From contig NC_079875.1 of the NCBI RefSeq assembly GCF_029227915.1, positions 24,810,001 to 24,870,000 on the forward strand: 60,000 nucleotides of DNA, given 5' to 3'. The translations under genes and the position numbers were made by a program. This document shows, piece by piece, positions 21,425 to 36,205 of the stretch (position 1 is the first letter of the stretch; the number at the start of each line of letters is the position of its first letter). A model generated the notes under the pieces. That model saw nothing but the letters and a program-made list of their open reading frames with translations. It made no database searches and was not told where the DNA came from. Source of the stretch: Hydractinia symbiolongicarpus (taxonomy: Eukaryota; Cnidaria; Hydrozoa; Anthoathecata; Hydractiniidae).

Positions 21425-23012
21425 GTTATGACTGTAAAGCTAAAAGAATGAAATTTGAGTGGGTCATTCGAAGCTCGTATTTACGACGAACATCCCATCA
21501 TCCCGTGTAAAACATAACACAATCTTCTATTAAAAAACAAACCTACAATCTCTTATATTTGTCCAGCCTCACACTCTTTCTCCAACTTCAGAATGATGAT
21601 GAAAAAAAACTGGCCACAATTATATGTTGTACAATAATGTAATCTTTGCAATGACAATAGGCTCAATTTAAACGCACTGTTATGGAATGATCGTTTTATC
21701 ATCACAGATAAATACAAGCGAGCTTCGAATTTCTGAGTAGCATTTCATGCACGAAAGACAAATATATTTTGAAATTATTCTACAACAATAAGCTGATTTT
21801 AAACACAAAAATAAACTCGGACATTTTTTCAAAAATCGTCGATGTGTAAATAGATTCTTATATTGCGCTTAACAAAATAATAGTTTGAAATAATAAACTA
21901 AATACCTGCTGTTATAAACGATATATTGCGAGTCAATCTTTTCACTTTCTTGAATAAGCTTCTAAAGATGGAAAAACTTCAAAACACTTTATGCTCATCA
22001 ATCACTCACCGATCTCCTACGCAGATAATAAAAAATGTGTCGTGTGGTCATTGCTGATATAACTTTGTATTAGCGTTGTGAGCGCTTTGGACACGAGTTA
22101 TTCTTTTTTTTCCCAAGCACCATCCACAATACTTATGATAATCCAAGTGAGAAATAAACCTTCCACGGCAACACGCAAAGTGTTTATGAGTCACAGTCCA
22201 AAAATTGATTCATTTTTTCCGCGGACTAAACACGTTTTTGAATTTTCACTACAGGAAGATATTCTTTTATATAGCACCATCTGAAAATGTACCTAACTGG
22301 GGCTACGCCAATACGTTCCATTTAGCCGATTTGCGAAATTTCAAAATCTTCACTAAGCGTTCTGATAGACGTGCGCTGTATGCGAGGGCGATAATAACGC
22401 AGCAGTATTTAACCCAGTTGTTGTGTCTTTAAAGTTTCTTGGCTTCAACGTGAAAATATTTACCAGTTTCTCAACTTACGCAAAACTGTTGTTTTAAATA
22501 AACAGCTTAAAAAAAAAATTAGACAAAAGATGAAAAAGATAATATAAAGGTAGTATATTTTTAAGTCTTACATTCAATATTTTAACTTTACGTATTTATT
22601 GGGGACGACACGGGGTTCAAACTTTTAATAGAAAATAATATTGAAGAAAGGGACAACAAAATCATGAGTTAAAAAACGACTAATGCTGTGCTCCGTCTTT
22701 CCAAATGAAAAATTGATTTACACGTTCGCTCAAAATCTCTAGCCTGGCGTATATTTTATAAACGTTACAAAATTTAAGTAAACTTTTGGGTGCACACCCT
22801 ACGGTCAAACTTCACTTGAAAGACCTGCTATAAGATTGTTTTGCAAGACACTCTGTGGTTAAACTTCACTTGAAATACCACTTATTGATAAACAACTTCC
22901 GAAAAATTGAGGCTTGGCACGCATGTCATATTTATTTCCACAATAATCGAGCAAACTTGCTTCAAAAATCAGTCCAGGCAAAGTTCCACTTTACAGCACG
23001 TATGATTTTTGT
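21425..23012. other. Upstream region of the thrombospondin gene; no gene seen
   Basis: This contains the 5' flank of the thrombospondin gene and the 3' flank of the next minus-strand gene. Only short open frames without family features occur. A non-coding first thrombospondin exon could lie here but cannot be placed. Confidence 0.5.
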
Positions 23013-25834
23013 TTAACTTTCGACGTGTTTGGTGGCTAGCTGATCGTGTTCAACGAATGGTTCTTTTTCGCTCGCATCTAACGCCTGTTGTGGATTCAAA
23101 TGGCGGTACAGGCTGTTGGTACTGTATAATTTGTCCATAAAAGACGGAGAACCGGCAGCCGAGGGGTCGGTATACACATGCAGCCCATTCATAAGCTCGT
23201 TCATATGAAATTCTCGCTTCTCTTTTAAATGCTCCAACATTATTTTTCCAGACACTTTTCGCTTTTCATTTTGCAGACGTTGCAACTTTTGTTCTAAAAT
23301 AAAAATATTTAAAATAGCTGTATTTAGACTATGAAGGGTTTCCAGGCTAGTTTTTTCACAAGCTATACGAGACTTGACAAGCTTTTATTAAGAAGCGGTA
23401 AGTCTTTCGTAGAATAGTTTGGCTATTGTTAAACCACGAGTGAATAAACAGTATCCTATTGCGAGCAAATCGGCTCGCTGTACTGCCTTGAAATTCGGGA
23501 CGTTTTCGCAAAAATACGCTTATTAAAGCAATCATTAAATACATGAATTGGAAAAAATTGTCACAATATATACGTATTGTTCGTTTGATCTCTAATGCCG
23601 AAAAGTGTAAGAATTAAAAGTTTTAGTTCAGCAATTATGAAATAAAGATATAAAATGAAGTCAGCTTTCACTTAGCTCGGTTTATATTCCACAAAATACA
23701 TATCGCAAAAAAAAAAAGGAGATCATAAAAAGGAGAGAATAACAGTGTGCGGACTATAAAACTCATTAGCGCACAAATGACAAGCGCTGGTAAAAATACA
23801 GGTTTTTTGCGTATCAGGAACAGATGAAAAAAATTAAAATCAATTAAAAATTAAAAAAAAATTGCGAGTTATAATCTTACGAAAAATTTGCCAACGAAAA
23901 TTGCATTATTACGATTAGTTTATTTGAGTACAGCACACTTACAAAATGCTGAGAGATGCCACTTCATACAGTCATATTTTTTTTCAAAGGGCGATAGCTT
24001 ATTTTGAACTATATTCACGTTGGACAATATTATTGAATGAATGATATCTTTAAGATACTTCAAATGACCAAGGATTTATAATGACAGTCTTTGTCTTTTG
24101 ATACGGAAATTCTATCTCGGTATGGGAACAAGTTTTTAAACTATCGTTTTAAAAATCTTCGCATCAGGAGACAATCTCTAAATTCAGCAAAATAGTCCGT
24201 ATTCTGTTGGAGTCTCAGTGCTAGCTATAATATGGACAAAGTTTTTGAATAATGTAAATGACTGAATCATCGCCCCTGTCAAATAAGTTCCCCAGGGTAG
24301 GAGTAATTTTTTAAAATAAGCACCCCTTGAGCTTATTTTGTCCCTTAGTTTTACCAATTACCAAAGCAACTTTTTTGTTTGCAAATCGGTCTTATCATAG
24401 ACTCCTCCTCAAATATCGTTCAAATTATGTGTATTCACTTGAGAAAAATTTAATAAGCGCTCGAATGGTGGAAATTTTAAGTAAATAATCATTTTTATGT
24501 TCTGTTTTATGGTATATAAATGTATATTAATCCTTTAAATACGATATTTCTTCAAGTGTGATGTGAGTATAAACAGCAAGAAGATATATATATATAAACA
24601 AAAGAACATAACAATCTGAGATCAAGTTTAAAAAACAGATTAACAGTGGAAGGATTAAAACCTGCTTATAAAAGGGAATATGATTTAATATATTTACATT
24701 TAATATACATTTATTTCTTGAAATCGACAACAGATGAATAGCCAAATGGGCCTGTTCTTTCTTCTCTTGTTTGTCAGAATAATGCGCACTCATATATAGA
24801 ACTTAATGAACACTAACAAATTATCCTTATATATGAAGTCTGTAGTTCATACTAGACAAAATAAAAAAATTCATAAGCAAAGAAATATGACAAGGCGTAA
24901 TTCAGAAAAAAATAAGGTCTGAACGAGGATATTTTTATTTTTTATTTATATCCAAGAATAAATTGTAAATAACATTGATTTAAGACTTTAAGTAACTGTG
25001 TGTTTAGTGCTAAGTATTTAGGAGGCTAAATATCGTGACACAACAGCTGCAAAAATTGTTTTATAAACGGTCTCTGCATGGTAAAATGGTGCCTTGAGGT
25101 GTGAGAGTGGTAGAAACTAATTTCTGTACAAAATAACCCACTGCTATTTTTTATTAGAATATCAAAATGTATAATTATTCCTTATTTCTCTATTGTTTCT
25201 ACCTGAAATTCAAGCCTTATATTTTTATAAAGTATATTCGTATAAAAGAAAAAGTGTGCACCATATTGAACGTTTTAGAAAAATTACAGAAACAATTGCA
25301 AAGCTTAAATTATTAAATGAGTTCTTTCTTTTTTTTAAAAAAAACATGTGACCATGTGACCACACAGTTATTTTTATAGAATCAAACCTTGTATTTAATT
25401 ACATTTCATGTCAAAAGAAATTGTTACATGCTGTAAAATAAACAAGAAATGCTAACTAACCATTTTTCGCATCCAAAAATTATAATGCATTCATTCTTAA
25501 TTAGTTGCATAAGTTGTTACACTGGCTGATATCTGGAAACAACCCAAAGCATTAGAAGTCCGATTTTATGTACGCTTTAATTCACAATTCAAACTCAAAT
25601 AAAATAAAATATTATTATATCTATTCGCTGCTAATTAGTTTAGATAATTATTCCATTTTTTGAAATCACGAATGATAATTTTTAGTACGTACCAAGCTTT
25701 TTTGTGTATTCTTTTTCATCTAAGGAAAGATTTCTTTCAGTCATGTTTGCAACAAAATTATCGCTAAATCCACATGTTTTCTGACCCACAACTTGCTCAC
25801 ATTTTGCTGACCAAGCATCACATTGCATATTTAA
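23013..25834 (-). CDS. Unrecognised gene, two 3' exons
   Basis: Two exons join in frame: 25834-25693 (acceptor TTATAG, donor GTACGT) and 23293-23013 (acceptor ATTTTAG), ending in a stop. The first encodes a Cys-bearing segment (MQCDAWSAKCEQVVGQKTCG) and an acidic/basic stretch (LSLDEKEYTKKL). The second continues with a charged, probably helical region (LQRLQNEKRKVSGKI, LEHLKEKREF), then NELMNGLHVYTDPSAAGSP and a polar tail. No transmembrane segment is visible and I recognise no family. The reasons to believe it are the clean splice sites, the frame match and protein-like composition. Upstream exons should lie beyond 25,835, probably past the repeats that begin near 26,100. The 2.4-kb intron holds nothing recognisable. 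Confidence 0.6.
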
Positions 25835-26120
25835 CTATAAAATAAATTGATTGACAGACTTAAGGTCAACCCTTTCTTAAACTTTAAACACTTTTGCAAT
25901 TGGGATGGAAAAATCAATCAAACTTTCATCTTATGGGACTTGTGGGTGACAATTTAATTTTCTAATACAAGAGGTTCACTACAGTACCAACCTTTAAAAC
26001 CTGTGAGTTATGACCTGTGTTATTGTGTTTTACATATTCAACTTAAGATTTACCATGACACTGTACTAGCATGATGGTGACTTAAAAATACGAGGGAACA
26101 AAAAAAATAAAAATAATAAT

Positions 26121-26152
26121 AAATATTTATTTATTTATTTATTTATTTATCA
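26121..26152. repeat. (ATTT)n microsatellite
   Basis: A short run of ATTT/TTTA repeats is followed by AT-rich sequence. Confidence 0.85.
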
Positions 26153-26410
26153 ATATTTATACGGGATAAAACATTTCAGATAAAATAACTGCTTTACAAA
26201 TGTGTCCTGTTTAAAAAAATATTAAAAATAGCTAAAAATTAGTTAATATTTGATTAAAATCTAAATAAAAACGATATGGGAAAAAATTGAAGAAAATGTG
26301 AAACAAAAGGCAGAGAAAATGATTGAGTGTGGACACAAATTTTGAGTAAAGACGCTCCTCAAATAGGACACATCTTGGAAAACAAAGAAACCAAATTTCA
26401 TAACATAAAC

Positions 26411-27245
26411 CTAAATATAATATTGCTCTAATTTCTTTTTAAATGTTACATAACATTTTTCTTTTCTAATATCTAATGGCAACTTGTTGTATAGACCCAT
26501 GTAATAAAAACCACTTTAATTTAACTTTTGTTAAATTTAACTACACAACACACATTTCTTATTATCATACTTTTTTGATTGTTGTAATGTTTGCATTTTT
26601 TGTGACCTTTCTCACTCTGTTGTCCAGAGACACAAACCTTTTCTGTTGTGTATTTGTAAATTTCAGGTTGATGAAACGTGATAAGAGGTATTGTAATAAA
26701 AATAATAGTATCAGTGTTGTCATTGATTTGCGATCTCAATGTTGATAGGAGACGAAGCCTTGTTGAAGCTTTCTAGTAGGCTGTGTCAAAATTCACTTGC
26801 ATGCTAGTTTTGAATCCAGAGTCGAACCCAAATATTTATACTGGCTTGCCGTGTTGACTTCCACAAAATTGTAAAATAGCTTGATCTTGTGAAATACTGA
26901 TTTCAACTTTTTACCAGTTCCGAATAACATCGCCTCCGTTTTTCCTCTTTTTAAGTTTTTAATTCTCGATTAGGTACTGTTCAATATTTTTTAATTCTGA
27001 GTTAGGTACTGTTCAATATTTTTTAATTCTGAGTTCAAGATATCTTCGATGTAATTCACATTGCTTCCAGCAATATAAACCACTGTGTCGTCATCGAATT
27101 TGATAGTACATGCTCTAATAAGCAAGTTATCAAAATCATTGCAGAAAATTAAAAATAAAAGCGGTCCTAAAATAGATCCCTGAGGGGCTCTGCATTTTAT
27201 ATTCTCAGTTTAGATTTGATGTTATCAATAAACACCTGTTGTGTA
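26411..27245 (-). pseudogene. Decayed non-LTR retrotransposon reverse transcriptase
   Basis: On the minus strand, translated pieces give the RT motif B region (APQGSILGPLLFLIFCNDF), a corrupted catalytic box (FDDDT where F/YADDT is expected) and a typical LINE C-terminal end (NKLPLDIRKEKCYVTFKKKL) followed by TAG at 26413-26411. Frames shift between the pieces. The type is Jockey/CR1-like with a 5' truncation. It lies upstream of the unrecognised minus-strand gene. Confidence 0.8.
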
Positions 27246-27301
27246 TGGTCGAATAGGTAGTGGGTAAACGATTCTAACTCTTTGCCACAAATATATATAT
27301 A

Positions 27302-29928
<2,627 letters not shown>

Positions 29929-31450
29929 CATATAAGAAACCGTTGGAAATTTGAATATTTCTCATTTTCTGAAAAACTAATAAGTTTCAGGGCAAGAAAA
30001 TTAAGTATATATGTTGTTGGCAGCAACCCTAATTAAAATAAACGCAAAGGAATTTTAAATTATATTTTCGAAAATTTTTACAAAAAGTTTTTTACTTTTC
30101 TTCATAGTCAGAACCTTCTTAATATTATGGTGCATTATGGTGAGGAAATTGAGATTATCTCTACTTTCTTAGCATTGGCCCCAAACTTCCCCCTGCCTAA
30201 TAGTGGATAGCTACTGTTGTAAAATTGTTTATTTTGTCTAGTATAAACTATAGTGGCCCCAAACACACTAGGGAAGACATGTACATAATTCTTGTTTATA
30301 AACAAAGTAATGTTCTGACAAATTCCTATATGATCACATGATGAAGAATTGGTGGTTTACTGCAACAAAAAGGTGGTTTACTGCAACAAAATGCTAATTT
30401 GACGCACTGTTTCTAAGTAGCAGAATATTGAAGTCTAATTTGGATAACAAATGCCTAATAAGCACCACAAAAATATAATCATAGAATAAACCAATATAAA
30501 GACGGAACCACACGCTCTTTGATAATTGTGAGAAATGAATAAAGAGCCATCTCTTTTTTAAAAACAATTTTGCGGGAGCCAACGTCAAGTAAACAGCCTT
30601 TGTCAAGAGGTGGCACAAACCGATCATATATTTTATTAAACATTGTATTTTCTGATGTTTGATGGTTTGCGTATATTTATTTTTTGATCAGTTTGGTGGA
30701 GTAGTTTTTCATTAAACATGTTTATAATCCCCAGACCTTTTATGCAAATCGACAGGCAAAATAATAAAGCTGGTAAGTTGTGGGCCAGTCCATTTCCAAC
30801 TTTATTTTCAGTTAGAGAAATCTTTTGATTTTGAAATTAAAATATAGCTAGCTTGCATGTGTAGTTTAGATTTAGATCATTATCAGCGAAAAGATGCTAG
30901 TAGTAGCCACAGTACAAAAGTTTTTAACCATAATTTGACTTTCTTTACCTAGGTCTGCATTTTTCTGCCTGTCAACTTTTCTGATTTTTCTGCGCATGCT
31001 GAGGAATCCCGTAAAAACGTAAACATTATTGACAGTTCTTGTATATAGCTAGCTAAATAAAACATTACAATGTTAGGCCCTTACATTGAATGTGTAAAGT
31101 TAAATGTGCAACTAAAATTTAGTAACAGCAAATATTGAAGTAAATTTTTCAACTTTAATGTGACCTCGTTAGGGGAAGGAAAACACAATTATAAAATAAA
31201 CAATATCTTTCCGTGTATCCAAAATGCGATTCCGTGGTTTTAAAATTAAATTATTATTAGAACTACGTCATTTAAATATGACGTATTGTTGCGTAATACC
31301 GAAATGCATTGGGTGCGCATTTAGCAAGAATTCGCAGAAAAAGCCTGCTGGAGGCACACGCACATGTTTTTGAGATTTTGTATACCGTTGAAGTTTTCAA
31401 CTAAAATAAAACCTTTCGAACTGTAATCATCGTTTAATAATCGAAATAAA
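29929..31450. other. No gene seen
   Basis: AT-rich sequence with a perfect 21-bp duplication (GGTGGTTTACTGCAACAAAA, near 30,351 and 30,372). A short frame at 31,279 starts MTYCCVIPKC, faintly like a THAP finger, but stops within 35 codons. Confidence 0.5.
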
Positions 31451-31473
31451 TAAAACGAATAATGAAAATCTAG

Positions 31474-32279
31474 ATGGTAAGTTGTCAAAGTTTTTTTTTT
31501 AATATTCTTGGATATTATAAAGAAAAAATAAAAGCTAGAAATAAATCAAAATCGAAAATTTTTTTCACTGGATACTTTGTAGATTGTAAAGAGAAACAGA
31601 AATATATATTCGAATCCATGGAAGATGTCGATGTAGCAGTTAGAAATCTCCAGATAAAATCATTATCCCATTTCTCTGTTTATCAAAATAATAAATCATT
31701 CGGAGTTGCTGGTGAGTTTTAAGTTATAATAAAAAAAATTGATCTTTTGACCAAGACCAAGAGAAACAATGGCAGTAGAATCCGTGACCTAAAAGGGACA
31801 TTCAATTTTCATTTTAAAATAAAAACAAATTTCAATTTTTTTATCAATTTTTCTTTTTTAATTTAATACAAAAAGAAAATTTAAACTCAATTTTCGTTTT
31901 TCGTTTTCAAATCAAAAAACAAAAAAGGAACTTCATATTTTGGCAAAAAAGTACGCTCTCCTTCGCAGACGTTTTTCTTCTACGAACCCAAGGATTACTT
32001 TGAGTCATTTGGTGCTAAAAATCCCAAAATGTAATATCAATTTCCAAATTTTTGATTTTTAATAGAATTTCAAATTTGAAAATTAAATCAAATTTCGTTT
32101 AAATCAAGAATTGAAATTCAAGTTCAATTTTTGATTTTGGTTTAAATAGAAATTTAAAAATCAAATTAAATTTTTGATTTTTGAGTTAAATCAAAATCAA
32201 AAATTGAAAATCAACTTTGATTTTTAAATTAAATTAAAAAAGGAAATTCGATTTTATTTTTTTTCTGAAGAATAATCAC

Positions 32280-32315
<36 letters not shown>

Positions 32316-35300
32316 GCGGACAAGGATTTACGCAACATATTACGTCTACTTACAATGGGGAGAAGGGTCCTTAAACCTAGCTTAAACCGTGGGCCAGTTT
32401 TTAAACTTTTTCCGAGAAGATTTTGAAAATAGTGGATAATAATTTATCAACTGTGCGAGAAAATCTTCAAACATTTCAAAAATTACGGAATCAAGCTACA
32501 GATTTATATGTCATCGATTTGGACTTAGGAAGATTCCTTAAAACAATCTTATGAAAATATTGCGCTTGAAACGCCGCATTGTTTAGGTTGGATCGAAACG
32601 AAAAGGCATATTTAGTGAATTGATTAAGTAGTCGATGTTTTGACAATATGTTTAAAAGAGAATCTTACAGCAGATTCCCGGTCAGTGAAAAGAAAAGTTT
32701 CGTATAGCGAACTTAAAGCGTCACAGTACTTCTCGCAATGGATACATAACACAAATTTTGTTAAGAACAATTTATATTTTAGGAATGATGATTTTTATTT
32801 TTAAAAGCGTTTTTGAGAATCGATTCAATACGTGCTTCTATTTATTTTATGTGAGGTAGAATGTAAAGTAGAAAAAAAAAACTTTGCACGCTTTGAATAT
32901 TATGCCGAAAGCTGTTACGAAATTTAATATATTGAAAATTTTTCAATACGTCAGACTTGTGGTTGAAAGAATAAATTAGGCTACGTTTTCAGTGAAGAAG
33001 GTCATAAAAAACTTTGTTGCTCTCTGAATAGCTTCACTTCTAACTCCTATAAAGTACTAACATCGCTCAGCGTGGAACCGATACTCCATAAAATTGTAGA
33101 TAGGTTTTCACAACTCATTTTTACAACTTACAGAGAACTTATGCCGCAAAGTTTTAATTTTTAGCTAAAACAAATATTTGTTTTTCCTAATTGTTACAAT
33201 AATTTAAGTCATTTTAGGTAAACCTTTTTTGTCACGGAAGGTAAACTTTAAGGTTTGAATTTAGAAATCAGGAAATCTAAATATAAGCAGAACATCAGAA
33301 AATCAGAACAAATGAATGTAGACGGAAATAGTGTTAAATTATTAATGTTTCTTTTTTCTTCAGTTCAAAGAAAAAATAACTAAAAAAGGAAAATCTAGAA
33401 TATATAACAATGTTTTACTTTTAATAAAAAATATCTTTCTTCTCTCTAAAAACAATTATGTTCGAGCTTCCTTTATAATTCATGAAAAAAAATGTGAAGC
33501 AGAAAACAATTTATTTCCAAAGTTATAGATGTGACATAGACATTTGACAATAAACGAACACTTGTATAAGAATAGCTTCTATTCACCAGTTTCAAGAACT
33601 TAAATGATTTTACTAGTAAGGATAGTAAGGATAAGAAACATTTTTTTTAGAAAAAAAAGTTAAATGCACATATAAAAAAATTACAAATTGTTTAAAATTG
33701 CTAAGATATTTTCAAAAACATTGACCGTAACGGTCTCGTAAAACTCGTTACGGCATGGGGGCATCGTAATTCCGTCCATTGATCCACACACGTGGAGCAT
33801 CCAAGTACTTGTTTGCAACACATTGAAATTTTTTGAGAAAAAAAAGAAAGAATTTCTTCAGTAAAAATTTTATTCATGTCTGTTTCTGTGGTAAGACAAA
33901 CAACATTTAACTGAATCCTACGAATGTTATACAACTCTTTACACTTCACGTCAATTGATCTGATAGGCCAGAATTATCACATGACTTGTCACATGATTTG
34001 TTACTCCTTTACTAACTTCCTTTACGCATTTACGAGTTAAAAATTTTCAATTTTCTATTTAAATCAAAATTGAACTTGAATTTCAATTTTTGATTCAAAT
34101 TAAAAATCAAAAATTGAACTTAAAATTCAATTTTTGATTTAAACGAAATTTGATTTAATTTTCAAATTTAAAATTCTCTTAAAAATCAGAAATTTAGAAA
34201 TTGATATTACATTTTGGGATTTTTAGCACCAAATGACCCAAAGTAATCCTTGGGTTCGTAGAAGAAAAACGTCTGCGAAGGAGAGCGTACTTTTTTGCCA
34301 AAATATGAAGTTCCTTTTTTATTTTTTGATTTGAAAACGAAAAACGAAAATTGAGTTTAAATTTTTTTTTTTATTGAATTAAAAAAGAAAAATTGATAAA
34401 AAAATTGAAATTTGTTTTTATTTTAAAATGAAAATTAAATGTCCCTTTTAGGTCACGGATTCAGTAGTCTTCTTTAAAAAAGAAAATCTTTGTGTGTTTA
34501 CCAACTTAATTTTTTAGATATATATTAATTTAAAAAATCACAAAATTCTCTTCGAAGATATCAAGAACAAGGAGTCACCCCAACAAATCCTTTGGTCCGG
34601 AACTCCTTTTTTGATTGTTGGAAAAAAACCTTTTTGGTAGGAAGTTCTGTCCCGGCTGATAACTACACGGTTTTTTTGGGTGACGAAAACAACTATCCGT
34701 CATGTACTTGCTTGGATTGTCGTAAAACCTTGTTGCCCTGTAACCACATCCTATCTCTCATTAGTGGCAAGGTCGCAGATGTATCCTGGAAATCTTTATC
34801 GTCGCGATACATCTCCTTTTTTCATTTTGGATCATGAAGTTGTTAGCAAGGAGGTTACTTTAGAAGATAACCAAATGTAGAACGATTTTATTGCATCAAT
34901 GATGTCGAAACCGAGTCCGTTTTAATGGATTCTATTCCTAAAATATGTTTTCTAAATAGGTTCAAGGCCTCGTCTTGCAGAGAAATTTAAACCAAATCAA
35001 AAGCTTGTCATTCATAGTGTATGATAATGATGCACTAGACCACCTTCATGAAACCTTGACTCAGGCTTTAAATGATCTATCATTTTATGCTCCCAAGGAA
35101 GACAATTTGGTTGTGGAAAGACCAAAAGTTATAGGATCAACATATTTAAATAAAAAATTCCAACCTCTCCCAAAACCAAAACCAAAAAAATCGGCGTTTT
35201 CGGGAAGAGTCGGTTTGGCTGCTGAAAAAAAAAGTTTTCATCCATAATCAACATTGTCTCTAAAAAAGAAGAAAATCATGCGACGTCTGTGGTTGAAGAG

Positions 35301-35395
35301 TTCCCTGAATGCGATCCATCTGTCATTTATGATGTACCAATGGAGCAGGAGCAGTTTAATGACGCTGCTGCTCAACTATTAATAAAATCTGGGTA
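31474..35395 (+). pseudogene. Broken SWIM-zinc-finger gene, repeat-family type
   Basis: A first exon-like block (31474-31708) encodes IFFTGYFVDCKEKQKYIFES and ends at a GTGAGT donor. After an inserted transposon, 34,540-34,835 encodes a SWIM motif (CTCLDCRKTLLPCNHIL, CxC...CxH). The frame then shifts and 34,975-35,395 continues in pieces (NEIGHBOURING frames) to a stop after QFNDAAAQLLIKSG. SWIM fingers bind nucleic acid or protein and occur in MULE-type transposases and their domesticated relatives. Frameshifts, missing middle exons and the insertion mark it as dead. A transposase origin is inference. Confidence 0.6.
31778..34462. mobile_element. 2.7-kb DNA transposon with about 430-bp terminal inverted repeats, AGTA target duplication
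   Basis: The left end GAATCCGTGACCTAAAAGGG (31778) and its inverted copy at the right (ending 34462) extend inward for about 430-460 bp on each side. Both arms contain the same landmark GTACGCTCTCCTTCGCAGAC. AGTA occurs immediately outside both ends (31774-31777, 34463-34466). The interior has a (TTA)n run at 32,288-32,317. On the minus strand at 33,700-33,840 there is a decayed RING-like scrap (STCVDQW...RCP). No transposase is seen, so it is probably non-autonomous. The superfamily is undetermined. Confidence 0.82.
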
Positions 35396-36205
35396 AATCG
35401 GGGATCTGGGTAAAAAGTGCGTCTAAAGAAAGCCACATTTAATGCCGAAGTACTTTAAATAAGAGTTAATTTTAAAATTTTAAACCACGGAATGGCATTT
35501 TGGATAAAGCATCTTCCGTGAAGTTGTCTCTCTAATTGTCGCAATTGTCTAATTGAACGCAAAACTTAGCGGTATGGATTTGACACTTTGTAAGTTCAAA
35601 TACTAAATCTGATTTAACTACAGTATCTACGTTACTTGGCGGAACAAATCCAATTCGTTTTATTGACTGCTTTCAACGACTGACTAATTTGTACGTTTGC
35701 TTATCAATTTCCACTTGTTTGTTTTTCGCCAGACCTCTATCCTAACCAAATAAATTTGAAGGCACAAATAGAATGACTATTTTGAAAATTTATACATTAC
35801 AAAATTTCGGGAAAAAAAATTACTAAAGTGCCTTGTATCTTCTAAAATTATGTCCTTTTTTATTTTAATTTTACTTATTTCTTGCGTAATACGAGAGTAG
35901 ACACTCTTTGTACTTGAAACTTTTTACACGCAAAATCGCAACGAACATGGTAAAGTTTCGCGCTTAAAATGTAAAACTAACTGGGAACGAAGTTGACACT
36001 TCAACGCTGTAATTGTTTTTTATTTTTTTTTTAAATTATATATATTATATTTAGAAATTATAAAATTACATAGTATCATCCGTTTATTCGGCTTGATACC
36101 TTGAAAATTCAAACATACGTTATTTTATATAATTTTGTTTTGGTCTATTTCTATAGCGAGAGACCGCCGCTCAAAATATATAATATATATATAATACTAT
36201 TTCGG
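35396..36205. other. No gene seen
   Basis: AT-rich spacer with poly(A)/(TA) runs near 36,010-36,200 just before the 3' end of the minus-strand reverse transcriptase gene. It may include that element's 3' tail. Confidence 0.5.

Noticed and set aside
31279-31380. THAP-like zinc finger start (MTYCCVIPKC)
   Set aside because: Stops within about 35 codons and lacks the rest of the THAP signature.
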